In this document: in pieces, positions 42,735 through 50,263 of the stretch | Numbering within the stretch: position 1 is the stretch's first letter | Layout: every line of letters begins with the position of its first letter | Notes under the pieces: generated by a model | Told to the model about the DNA's origin: nothing | The model's database searches: none | The model's input: the letters and a program-made list of their open reading frames with translations, nothing else | DNA from: JBMNGG01 sp050949705 | Lineage (GTDB): Bacteria > Bacillota > Thermosediminibacteria > Thermosediminibacterales > Tepidanaerobacteraceae | Length of the DNA: 64,000 bases | Direction of reading: 5' to 3' | Assembly (NCBI GenBank): GCA_050949705.1 | Contig: JBMNGG010000008.1 | Location: forward strand, 186,001-250,000 | Translations under genes and position numbers: made by a program

Positions 42735-42808
42735 TGCGGGATTGTGTAACGGTAGCACCCATGACTCTGGATCATGTTGTCCAGGTTCGAATCCTGGTCC
42801 CGCAGCCA
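42735..42808 (+). tRNA. tRNA-Gln (anticodon CUG)
   Basis: Folds as a full cloverleaf: acceptor TGCGGGA/TCCCGCA, short D arm (GTG/CAC), anticodon stem CATGA/TCATG with loop CTCTGGA (anticodon CTG, reads CAG), T arm CCAGG-TTCGAAT-CCTGG, and an encoded CCA end. Confidence 0.95.
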
Positions 42809-42809
42809 A

Positions 42810-42885
42810 GGCCATATCGTCTAGGGGTTCAGGACGCCGCCCTCTCACGGCGGTAACGGGGGTTCGAATCCCCCTATGGCTACCA
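42810..42885 (+). tRNA. tRNA-Glu (anticodon CUC)
   Basis: Acceptor GGCCATA pairs with TATGGCT (first pair G-U), anticodon stem CCGCC/GGCGG with loop CTCTCAC (anticodon CTC, reads GAG), T arm GGGGG-TTCGAAT-CCCCC, encoded CCA. It begins one base after the tRNA-Gln CCA, so they are co-transcribed. Confidence 0.95.
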
Positions 42886-42896
42886 AAACAGAAAAT

Positions 42897-42940
42897 AACC
42901 GCCATTGCATTTTTTAGCAATGGCGGTTTTGTGTTTTTTT
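42897..42940 (+). terminator. Terminator of the tRNA pair
   Basis: AACCGCCATTGC (42897-42908) pairs perfectly with 42917-42928 around an 8-nt loop, followed by TTGTGTTTTTTT. The T-run reaches the stop codon of the convergent bactofilin-like gene. Confidence 0.85.
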
Positions 42941-43331
42941 AAAAGCTACTGTTAAAATGTACATGTTTATCCGAATAAGGTAATGGCTCTCTTTTTATTA
43001 CATTATTGTTTTTTGAAATATCAAGGGAAATGGCTTGTTGAGCTATTATTGCACCTTCTTTAGTTACCAATTCTTTATAGATTAACTTATCATAATATAA
43101 TTGCCCACTGGAATGAATTATCAAATTATTTACTTCGATACTTCCCTGTACAATTCCAGAGATAATAAGGTCTTTAGCTTTTATATAACCGTGAAAACTA
43201 CCGGCGGGAGCAACATATACAGTATTTCCATTATTTATGTCACCATTAAAAATCCCGCTTATAACTATCAAACCATTATGTTCCTCTGATATTTCAGAAT
43301 TCAGAAGGTCAATATAAAGGCTCAGTTCCAT
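42939..43331 (-). CDS. Bactofilin-like (polymer-forming cytoskeletal) protein
   Basis: 130-residue protein with a right-handed beta-helix-type core of short repeats (IVISGIFNGDINN, VYVAPAGSFHGYIKAKDLII, SGIVQGSIEVNNLIIHSSGQ) as in bactofilins (DUF583), which self-assemble into filaments without nucleotide. The C-terminal tail is polar. Start ATG 43331 lies 7 bases after GGGGTGA. It follows an actin-like ParM gene by 18 bases on the same strand, so two different cytoskeletal proteins are co-expressed. Confidence 0.75.
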   Translation of the reverse strand: MELSLYIDLLNSEISEEHNGLIVISGIFNGDINNGNTVYVAPAGSFHGYIKAKDLIISGIVQGSIEVNNLIIHSSGQLYYDKLIYKELVTKEGAIIAQQAISLDISKNNNVIKREPLPYSDKHVHFNSSF

Positions 43332-43349
43332 AGAGGTCACCCCAAATAA

Positions 43350-44366
43350 TTAAATAAAATCAGGTTTTTTATTACTTTGGGATAAGCCAGGACTCCATAA
43401 ACGATTAGCCCAATCCAAATATCCTCTGCAATTAGCCGAAATTGGATCAACAGCAAGTTTTCCGTGAGGCAAGTGTGGTAGTAAATAGGAACTTAAAGCT
43501 TGTCCACCGCCTCCGGTTAATATTAGGCTGTCAAATTCCGAAAGTCTCCAATGGGAATTTGCTTCAACGAGAATATTCGTGGCGAGTTTCTGGAATACAC
43601 TATCAACAATATCTGAAATATTAATAGTTTCCCCTGCCACGTTAATCTTACGGTTGATAACAATACTATCAAGGGCATAACTTTCCTTTTCTAAACCATA
43701 TTCGGTTACAAGACTTTCGCCAATATCGCTATAAGCTGTAGCTAAACCTACTAATAATGATGTACTTTTTTCAGGTATGTACTCAGAATCCTCGATGGCA
43801 GCAAGGTCTGTTGTCTTAAAACCAACATCTATTACTCCTATTCGTCCATCAAAAGGGATAGATGCATCTGAAAGAGAAGCCCAGTAAGAGCCTAAAGGCT
43901 GAGGTACAATTTCTATATTATTAATATTAAAAATGACTTCACGGCTTTCATTACCTTCAAAAAGCTTAATAATACGTTCGCCTTTTACTCTGTTTATGAA
44001 GTCTTCAGCTAGATGCATTCTTTCCACAGGAAGTCCTGTTACAACATTGAAGACATTGGTGGAAGTTTTAGTGAAAAAACTTAAAGCGCTAAAAAATAGA
44101 ACCTCCAAATCGTCACTTACTGATCTTGTGTATGAAAGATCACGATATGCGAATCTAGAATGTCTAATAGCCGCTTTTCCCACAAAGTATAAATTATCTC
44201 CAATACCAATTTTAAGATGATTAATCCCTGGGCTATCATTGATTTTTGTGCTAAATATTGGTTTCATGTGACCTTCCCCTACAACACTGGGAAATGAATA
44301 ACCTACTTCACCGTCAGTTACCTTGACAAAACCATAGCCTACATCGATACCAATCAATTGTGCCAC
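43350..44366 (-). CDS. ParM/Alp-type actin-like ATPase
   Basis: 338-residue actin-fold protein. Phosphate-1 motif GIDVGYGFVKV, phosphate-2 GVIDVGFKTTDLA and adenosine motif LILTGGGGQALSSY are all present, with the N-terminal domain pattern of ParM/StbA and archaeal actin-like proteins (VVTGLPVERMHLAEDF). Plasmid relatives push DNA copies apart; this copy sits in chromosomal DNA with no parR-like gene visible. GTG 44366 is chosen, six bases after AAGAGGT. Its partner is a bactofilin-like protein directly downstream. Confidence 0.87.
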   Translation of the reverse strand: MAQLIGIDVGYGFVKVTDGEVGYSFPSVVGEGHMKPIFSTKINDSPGINHLKIGIGDNLYFVGKAAIRHSRFAYRDLSYTRSVSDDLEVLFFSALSFFTKTSTNVFNVVTGLPVERMHLAEDFINRVKGERIIKLFEGNESREVIFNINNIEIVPQPLGSYWASLSDASIPFDGRIGVIDVGFKTTDLAAIEDSEYIPEKSTSLLVGLATAYSDIGESLVTEYGLEKESYALDSIVINRKINVAGETINISDIVDSVFQKLATNILVEANSHWRLSEFDSLILTGGGGQALSSYLLPHLPHGKLAVDPISANCRGYLDWANRLWSPGLSQSNKKPDFI

Positions 44367-44682
44367 AAACAAACCTCTTTTTAATAATAAGCTTTAAAAT
44401 GCCTAATGTCCTTAGTAATTCTCCTTAGGATAAATTACTCACCTAAAAAGAAAGATACAATTTCAATGATTCGACAGATGTATTTTCCCAAAAAGGATAT
44501 TTTGTCCATCTTTGTCATTACTATGATAACAATTATTAAATATTTTGTAAATACTTAAATTTCCATTGTTAAAAATGACGACTCAAAATGAGTATAAAAA
44601 TGCTTTTATGGATTATTTTTACAAGTTTGTGGAACAATTAAAAAAAACCCTTTTTGCCAAAGAAACGGGATGATGAGTGTAT
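44367..44682. other. Divergent intergenic region, no gene seen
   Basis: About 315 very A+T-rich bases between the actin-like gene (minus) and the hydrogenase maturation operon (plus). I see no clear promoter, operator or coding remnant. A run of A, then CCC and TTTTT, lies near 44640-44655. Confidence 0.4.
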
Positions 44683-45153
44683 ATGTGTAAAATATTAGTT
44701 ATAGGTCTAGGAAATGTATTAATGTCCGATGACGGTCTGGGAGTTGTCGCTATTCATCAATTACAAGAAAAAAGCAAGGCTTATTCTAATATTTTCTTTT
44801 TGGATGTAGGTACATCAATTTTTAATCATATCGCTGATTTAGGAAAATCAGAAACGTTAATTGTTATAGATGCTATAAAAGCAGGCTATCCTCCAGGAAC
44901 AATTTATCGTATAGATGATTTTGATACTGTAGCTGATATACGAAGATTTTATAACAGCCATGGGTTTACAATTATTGAAGCAATAGCTCTTTCAAGGGAA
45001 TTAACGGGTTTACCGCAAAAAGCAACTATTTTTGGAATTGAACCTTATAGTTGTGATCTTGGTTATAGTGTGTCCCGTGAGATTAGAGGATCTCTAATAA
45101 AATTAATAAATATGGTTGAAAGAGAAATAGAATCACTGATAACACCGAGATAG
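44683..45153 (+). CDS. Hydrogenase maturation protease (HyaD/HycI family)
   Basis: 156-residue endopeptidase that trims the C-terminus of a [NiFe]-hydrogenase large subunit after nickel insertion. Motifs are VIGLGNVLMSDDGLGVVAIH (with the nickel-binding Asp of the DDG segment) and FLDVGTS, plus the IFGIEPYSCDLGYSVS region. ATG 44683 is likely; GTG 44677 is in frame. It starts the hyp operon, 24 bases before hypA. The hydrogenase subunits it would process are outside the window. Confidence 0.9.
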   Translation: MCKILVIGLGNVLMSDDGLGVVAIHQLQEKSKAYSNIFFLDVGTSIFNHIADLGKSETLIVIDAIKAGYPPGTIYRIDDFDTVADIRRFYNSHGFTIIEAIALSRELTGLPQKATIFGIEPYSCDLGYSVSREIRGSLIKLINMVEREIESLITPR

Positions 45154-45177
45154 TTTAAATCTAAGAAGGTTTTAGGA

Positions 45178-45519
45178 TTGCATGAATTATCAATTACGGA
45201 AGATATTCTTCGAATTGCTCTAAGTGAAATAGACAGATCGAATTACAAAAAAATAACAAAGTTAAACATTATTATTGGTGACTTGTCAGGTGTAACTAGC
45301 GAAAATATAAAATACTATTTTGAGATTCTAAGCAAGGATACTCCTGCTTCAGATGCAATTTTGAAATTTAAATACAACAAAAGTAAGTTCCAATGCAATA
45401 AGTGTAATCAAATATATGAACGATGCAATTTTTCAATACTATGCCCTCATTGCAACAGCAGCGGAGTTATTGTTGAAAGCCATACATCACTATATATTGA
45501 GAGTTTGGAGGTAGAATAA
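45178..45519 (+). CDS. hypA: Hydrogenase nickel incorporation protein HypA
   Basis: 113-residue nickel chaperone. The start must be TTG 45178, because the nickel-binding His has to be residue 2 (MHELSITEDIL). The zinc site is CNKC...CPHC. It hands nickel to the hydrogenase large subunit with HypB. It overlaps the hypB start by one base. Confidence 0.95.
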   Translation: MHELSITEDILRIALSEIDRSNYKKITKLNIIIGDLSGVTSENIKYYFEILSKDTPASDAILKFKYNKSKFQCNKCNQIYERCNFSILCPHCNSSGVIVESHTSLYIESLEVE

Positions 45520-46169
45520 TGAATGTGAAAATTATAGAAAATGTTCTTGAGGCAAATAATTACATAGCTAGAAAACTACAACAAGATTTAAAGAGAAGAA
45601 GGAATATGATGGTAAATATTATTGGTTCTCCTGGAGCTGGTAAAACAAGTTTTATTCTTAAATCTATACAATTCCTTGACAAAAAGTGTGCAGTTATTGA
45701 GGGAGATATTGCTTCAGATATCGACTCAAAGAAAGTTGCCTCTTATGGTATACCAGTAGTTCAAGTAAATACAGGTGGAGGTTGTCATTTAAGTGCTCCG
45801 ATGATTGATGCGGCTTTAAAGGAGATGAATTTAGAAGATACTATTATTTTTGTCGAAAATGTCGGGAATTTAGTTTGCCCAGCTTCGTTTGACATAGGGG
45901 AGGACTTTAAAGTGGTCTTGAGTAGTGTCACCGAAGGTGACGACAAACCTTATAAATATCCAGCTATATTTAAAAAAGCAAAAGCAGTAGTGATGAACAA
46001 GATGGATCTAAATAAACATATTAAGTTTGACAAAAATTACTTTTATCGAGGTATAAAAATGTTAAATTCCAATAGTATGGTTTTCGAAGTTTCTTCTACC
46101 TTTGGGGAAGGAATGAAGGAGTGGAGTGGGTGGCTTACAAAACAGTTCGAAGAAAAATGTCCCCTATAA
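45519..46169 (+). CDS. hypB: Hydrogenase nickel incorporation GTPase HypB
   Basis: 216-residue SIMIBI-class GTPase. It has the P-loop NIIGSPGAGKTSFILKS, the metal-site GIPVVQVNTGGGCHL, ENVGNLVCPASFDIGE and the NKMD guanine motif. It lacks the histidine-rich N-terminal nickel store and the CxxCGC motif, as in many Firmicutes. The hypF frame begins inside its last codons (13-base overlap). Confidence 0.95.
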   Translation: MNVKIIENVLEANNYIARKLQQDLKRRRNMMVNIIGSPGAGKTSFILKSIQFLDKKCAVIEGDIASDIDSKKVASYGIPVVQVNTGGGCHLSAPMIDAALKEMNLEDTIIFVENVGNLVCPASFDIGEDFKVVLSSVTEGDDKPYKYPAIFKKAKAVVMNKMDLNKHIKFDKNYFYRGIKMLNSNSMVFEVSSTFGEGMKEWSGWLTKQFEEKCPL

Positions 46170-47884
46170 AAGTTGGTGATTGTGGATTAAATGTATTATA
46201 TAAAAGTTCTGATATGCTTCTATATAATGAAGATGCTATTGAAGAGGCGTCGGAACTTTTAAAAGGGGGAGGAATCCTTGCTATAAAAGGTGTAGGAGGA
46301 TATCATCTTGCAGTTGATGCTTGTAATGAATATTCGGTATTAAAACTCAGGAATAAAAAACATAGATATGCAAAACCTTTTGCTGTCATGATGTTAAATA
46401 TGCATGAAGTTGAAAAATACTGTGTGGTAAGCATAGGCGAAAAACAACTTCTTGAAAGTTACCATGCTCCGATAGTTATTTTGAAAAAAAATCCTAGTGG
46501 TGACACTTTAGCCTATAGCTTAACAATGGGTCTTAATACAATTGGCGTTATGCTTCCATATACACCACTACATAAATTGATCTTGGAAAAAATCCGTTTT
46601 CCTTTAGTTATGACAAGTGGAAATATTAGTGATGAGCCGATTTGTATAAATGATACCGATGCTCAAAATCGCTTAAATGATATAGTCGATGGCTTCTTGT
46701 ATCATAATCGTCCTATAACTAATCGTTTAGATGATAGCGTGTGTTTTTTCGGAGCTAATAATATAAGAATGATAAGAAGGGGGAGAGGATTTGCTCAGGA
46801 ACCTATTTTAATAAATAGGAGCGAAAAACAAATCCTTGCTTGTGGATCCTTTCATAAAAATACTTTTTGCCTAATCAAAAATGAGCATGCCTTTGTTAGC
46901 CATCATATAGGAGACTTGGACAATCCTCTTACGTATCAGTACTATAAAGATGAAATCGAAAAGTATATGGAGCGTTTAGTTATTAAACCTGTATGTATAG
47001 TAAAGGATTTGCATCCATCATTTCCTTTATATGCGGATAAACAGAATCTGCCTGTTTTAACGGTTCAGCATCATCATGCACATATAGCTTCAGTTATGGC
47101 TGAATATGGTTTAAAAGATAAAGTTTTAGGCATTGTTTATGACGGTACAGGATTGGGCAATGATGGAAGCATATGGGGTGCGGAATTTTTACTGGCGGAT
47201 TTGAGAGGATATAAAAGGGTAGGTCATTTGGAAGGCATTCCTTTACCGGGAGGTGACTTAGCAGTGAAAAACCCTTTCCGATCGGCCTTGGGTTTTATTT
47301 ATAAGGATGTAAAGTATTTTTCACAATATGTTGGGCGCTTAGATAGTTTTCAAGTAAAAATAGTATTAAAACAAATAGCAAATAGAATTAATACACCACT
47401 GGCGTCTAGTATGGGAAGACTTTTTGATGCAGTTGCCTCAATAATTGATATAAGAGATTCGATAGATTATGAAGGGCAAGCTGCTATGGAGCTGGAATCC
47501 ATTATTTCACATATAGATGATTATTACGAATATTGTTTAGAAAACAATAATGCAGGTTTTTGTATTAATGTGAGAAAGATGTTCCACCAAATATACAAAA
47601 ACTATACTTCAGGTTTAAGTAAGGGTATTATTTCTGGAAAATTTCATAACACTGTTGTCAAATTTACGGTGGATATCACAAAGAAAATTAGGGATATTTA
47701 TTTTGTTAATAAAATCGTTATTTCAGGTGGATGTTTTCAAAATCGATATCTCTTAGATAATGTTAATACATGTTTAAAAAAAGAAGGATTTGAAGTATAT
47801 ATTCCAAGCAGAGTTCCCTTAAATGATGGGGGGATATCTTTGGGTCAAGCTGCTATAGCTACCTTATATTCTTCGGAAAGCTAG
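46157..47884 (+). CDS. hypF: Carbamoyltransferase HypF, N-terminally truncated
   Basis: HypF makes the cyanide ligands of [NiFe] hydrogenase from carbamoyl phosphate. Normal HypF is about 750 residues: acylphosphatase domain, two Cys4 zinc fingers, YrdC-like and Kae1-like domains. Here about 575 residues remain, beginning at the end of the finger region (SPIKVGDCGLNVLY) and going straight into YrdC (GGGILAIKGVGGYHLAVDA) and the Kae1-like part (VQHHHAHIASVMAEYG, DGTGLGNDGSIWGAEFL, GGCFQNRYLL). The start (ATG 46157 or GTG 46121) lies inside hypB with no good ribosome site. This looks like an internal deletion; activity is doubtful. Confidence 0.88.
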   Translation: MSPIKVGDCGLNVLYKSSDMLLYNEDAIEEASELLKGGGILAIKGVGGYHLAVDACNEYSVLKLRNKKHRYAKPFAVMMLNMHEVEKYCVVSIGEKQLLESYHAPIVILKKNPSGDTLAYSLTMGLNTIGVMLPYTPLHKLILEKIRFPLVMTSGNISDEPICINDTDAQNRLNDIVDGFLYHNRPITNRLDDSVCFFGANNIRMIRRGRGFAQEPILINRSEKQILACGSFHKNTFCLIKNEHAFVSHHIGDLDNPLTYQYYKDEIEKYMERLVIKPVCIVKDLHPSFPLYADKQNLPVLTVQHHHAHIASVMAEYGLKDKVLGIVYDGTGLGNDGSIWGAEFLLADLRGYKRVGHLEGIPLPGGDLAVKNPFRSALGFIYKDVKYFSQYVGRLDSFQVKIVLKQIANRINTPLASSMGRLFDAVASIIDIRDSIDYEGQAAMELESIISHIDDYYEYCLENNNAGFCINVRKMFHQIYKNYTSGLSKGIISGKFHNTVVKFTVDITKKIRDIYFVNKIVISGGCFQNRYLLDNVNTCLKKEGFEVYIPSRVPLNDGGISLGQAAIATLYSSES

Positions 47885-47902
47885 AAAAAGAAGGTGAGAC
47901 AA

Positions 47903-48115
47903 TTGTGCTTAGCAATACCGATGAAAATCGAAGATATTAAATGGCCTATGGCTATAGTTTCCCATCAAGGCTTAGTAAAAAAAATTGATATACAGCTTGT
48001 GCCTACAGTGAAGAAAGGTGATTATGTACTTGTTCATGGAGGATTTGCCATTCAAACTCTGGATACGAATATAGCAAGGGAGAGTATAGATATATGGGAA
48101 AGTCTAGGATTTTAA
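47903..48115 (+). CDS. hypC: Hydrogenase assembly chaperone HypC
   Basis: 70-residue chaperone carrying the Fe(CN)2CO group. TTG 47903 is chosen because the essential Cys must be residue 2 (MCLAIPMKIEDI); AAGGTGAG lies upstream. The rest has the GDYVLVHGGFAIQTLD beta-barrel signature. The hypD frame starts inside its end. Confidence 0.94.
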   Translation: MCLAIPMKIEDIKWPMAIVSHQGLVKKIDIQLVPTVKKGDYVLVHGGFAIQTLDTNIARESIDIWESLGF

Positions 48116-49131
48116 AAAGTGAAATAAATATTATGGAAGTTTGCGGCACTCATTCAGAAGTTATATTCAAAATATGCAATAAGGCAACTTTATAAAGATA
48201 AAGTGAAGTTTACTTCTGGTCCTGGATGTCCTGTATGTGTTATTTCTCCTGAAGATATTGACCTAATCGTAGAATATGCTAGGAATGATATCATAATCGC
48301 AACCTTTGGTGATTTGGTTAGGGTGTCGGGAACAAAATCAAGCTTAATTATGGAGAGAACTTATGGGAGAACTATCAAAACTGTATATTCACCTCTGGAA
48401 TCCCTTGACATAGCAAAAGTCAACCCCACGAAAACAAGTAGTTTTTATCGGTATCGGTTTTGAGACAACCGTACCGTTGGTGGCGTTAACGATAATGAAG
48501 GCTAAAGAACAAGGTATAAAAAACTTTAGTGTACTTAGCCTTCACAGAACAATGCCAGCGATATTAAGAACGCTATTAAAATCAAATGTTAAAATTGACG
48601 GATTGCTCCTTCCTGGTCATGTATGTGCTATTACAGGCTCAAAACCCTTTAATTTTGTTTCCGATGTATATGGTATAAGTGGAGTAGTTTCAGGATTTTT
48701 ACCGAAAGATGTTATGCAAAGTATTGATATGATAATAAGAGACATTGATAGGCCTTCTGTAGATATCCAATATAAAAGGGTTGTTACTCCTTCTGGTAAT
48801 ATCGTAGCCCAAAAAGTCATCAAAAATGTTTTTGAACCTTGCGATATTAGTTGGAGGGGTTTTGGTATCGTACCAAAATCCGGACTTTCTATAAAAAAAG
48901 AATGGCGTTTCTTTGATGCTAGAAATAGATGGCATATTAAGATTCCCTTTACTCACGAAAGAAAAGATAGCCAAGGGGGATGTAGATGTGGAGATATTTT
49001 ACAAGGACTTTGCGAGATCTCAAGATTGCTCCCTCTTTAAAGCGATATGCAGTCCTGATAAACCTTTTGGCCCTTGTATGGTTTCATCAGAGGGGGTCCT
49101 TGTGCCATTTTTTATAAATATGGAGGATTAA
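48094..49131 (+). pseudogene. hypD: Hydrogenase maturation protein HypD, three frameshifts
   Basis: Reading across three frames gives a complete HypD: IMEVCGTHSEVIFK, FTSGPGCPVCVISPEDI, FIGIGFETTVPLVAL, LSLHRTMPAI, LLPGHVCAITG, GCRCGDILQG, DCSLFKAICSPD and GPCMVSSEG. The breaks are one extra A at 48168-48171, one extra A at 48430-48433, and one extra T at 49012-49014. With these removed the protein is 344 residues, with all cluster and catalytic Cys residues. No other decay is visible, so sequence error is likely, but real loss cannot be excluded. ATG 48094 overlaps hypC. Confidence 0.88.
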
Positions 49132-49132
49132 A

Positions 49133-50135
49133 ATGAGTCTTGTTCAGATTGCTCATGGTGGTGGAGGAAAGCGTTCAGAAGAATTGATAAAAGATGTCTT
49201 TATAAATAGATTTAATAATAGCATTTTAAACGATATGGAGGACTCAGCTGTTGTAAGTCTTAATTCCCTAAATCTTGCTTTTACTACAGATAGTTACACT
49301 GTAAAACCAATTTTTTTCCCTGGTGGTAACATAGGGAAGTTAGCAGTATGTGGAACTGTTAATGATTTATTAATGAGAGGAGCAAAACCTTTATTCATAA
49401 GTGCATCATTTATGATTGAAGAAGGTTTTGATATAATGTTTGCTAGAATCTATAGCTACATCGATGGTTCAAGCTTGTCAAGAAGCGGGAGTAGAAATAA
49501 TCACAGGGGATACAAAAGTGGTAGAAAAAGGCGGGGTTGATCAGATATTTATAAACACTTCAGGAATTGGATCTATAGCTAATAACGTGTACATATCAAT
49601 CAAGAATGCATGTCCTGGTGATAGTGTAATTATTTCGGGCACTATAGGGGATCATGGAATGGCTGTTTTGTCGGCTCGAGAGAATATTACTTTTGATAGT
49701 CCTGTGAATAGTGATTGCGCAGCACTTTTAGAGATGGTAAATGAAATGCTGAAGTTCGAGGATTCAGTTAAAGTTCTTCGTGATCCTACTCGTGGTGGAG
49801 TGGCAGAGGTTTTGTATAACATTTGTAATGGAAGCGGTGTTGGGATTGAAATCGATGAAGAAAAGTTACCTGTAAAACCTCAGGTGCTTTCGGCATGTAA
49901 TATGTTGGGTTTGGATTTTCTCCAGCTAGCTAATGAAGGCAAGTTAATCGCAGTAGTTGATAGGAGTTTTTCAGAAGAAATTGTAAAAACAATGAGGAAA
50001 TGTAAATACGGGGGGTAAATTCTGTTATAATTGGAACCGTTAATGACTCAGGTCTAGTTACTATGAAAACCAAGCTAGGAACATCAAGAATTATATCACG
50101 GGCCGCTTGGAGAACTATTACCACGGATTTGCTAA
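49133..50135 (+). pseudogene. hypE: Hydrogenase maturation protein HypE, three frameshifts
   Basis: HypE dehydrates its own thiocarbamate to form the cyanide ligand. Pieces in different frames give HGGGGKRSEELI, AFTTDSYTVKPIFFPGGNIG, EAGVEIITGDTKVVEKGG, VLRDPTRGGVAEVLYN and the catalytic C-terminus RPLGELLPRIC. Breaks: one extra T at 49439-49441, a G-run at 50010-50015 (one G missing or two extra), and one extra G near 50100. The corrected length is 333 residues, exactly normal. It starts one base after the hypD stop. Confidence 0.87.
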
Positions 50136-50185
50136 TCTTATTTTTGCAGCACATATCTAAATAAATAAAAAATTCCCAACTCCTA

Positions 50186-50241
50186 TTGACAAACTAGTAT
50201 TTGGCGGAATAGAATAGAGAAAGGATACCCCTGGGGGGTAT
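50186..50241 (+). promoter_or_regulatory. copA promoter with CsoR-like copper operator
   Basis: TTGACA (50186-50191) and TAGAAT (50210-50215) with 18-base spacing. Downstream, ATACCCC-tgg-GGGGTAT (50225-50241) is a palindrome of the CsoR copper-repressor type. Its place between promoter and ribosome site fits copper-dependent derepression of copA. No csoR gene is in the window. Confidence 0.75.
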
Positions 50242-50263
50242 ACGAACTATAGGAGGGATAACA

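Noticed and set aside
42678..42942. Open frames on both strands across the tRNA pair
   Set aside because: They are translations of tRNA-Gln and tRNA-Glu sequence and their terminator, a common artefact.
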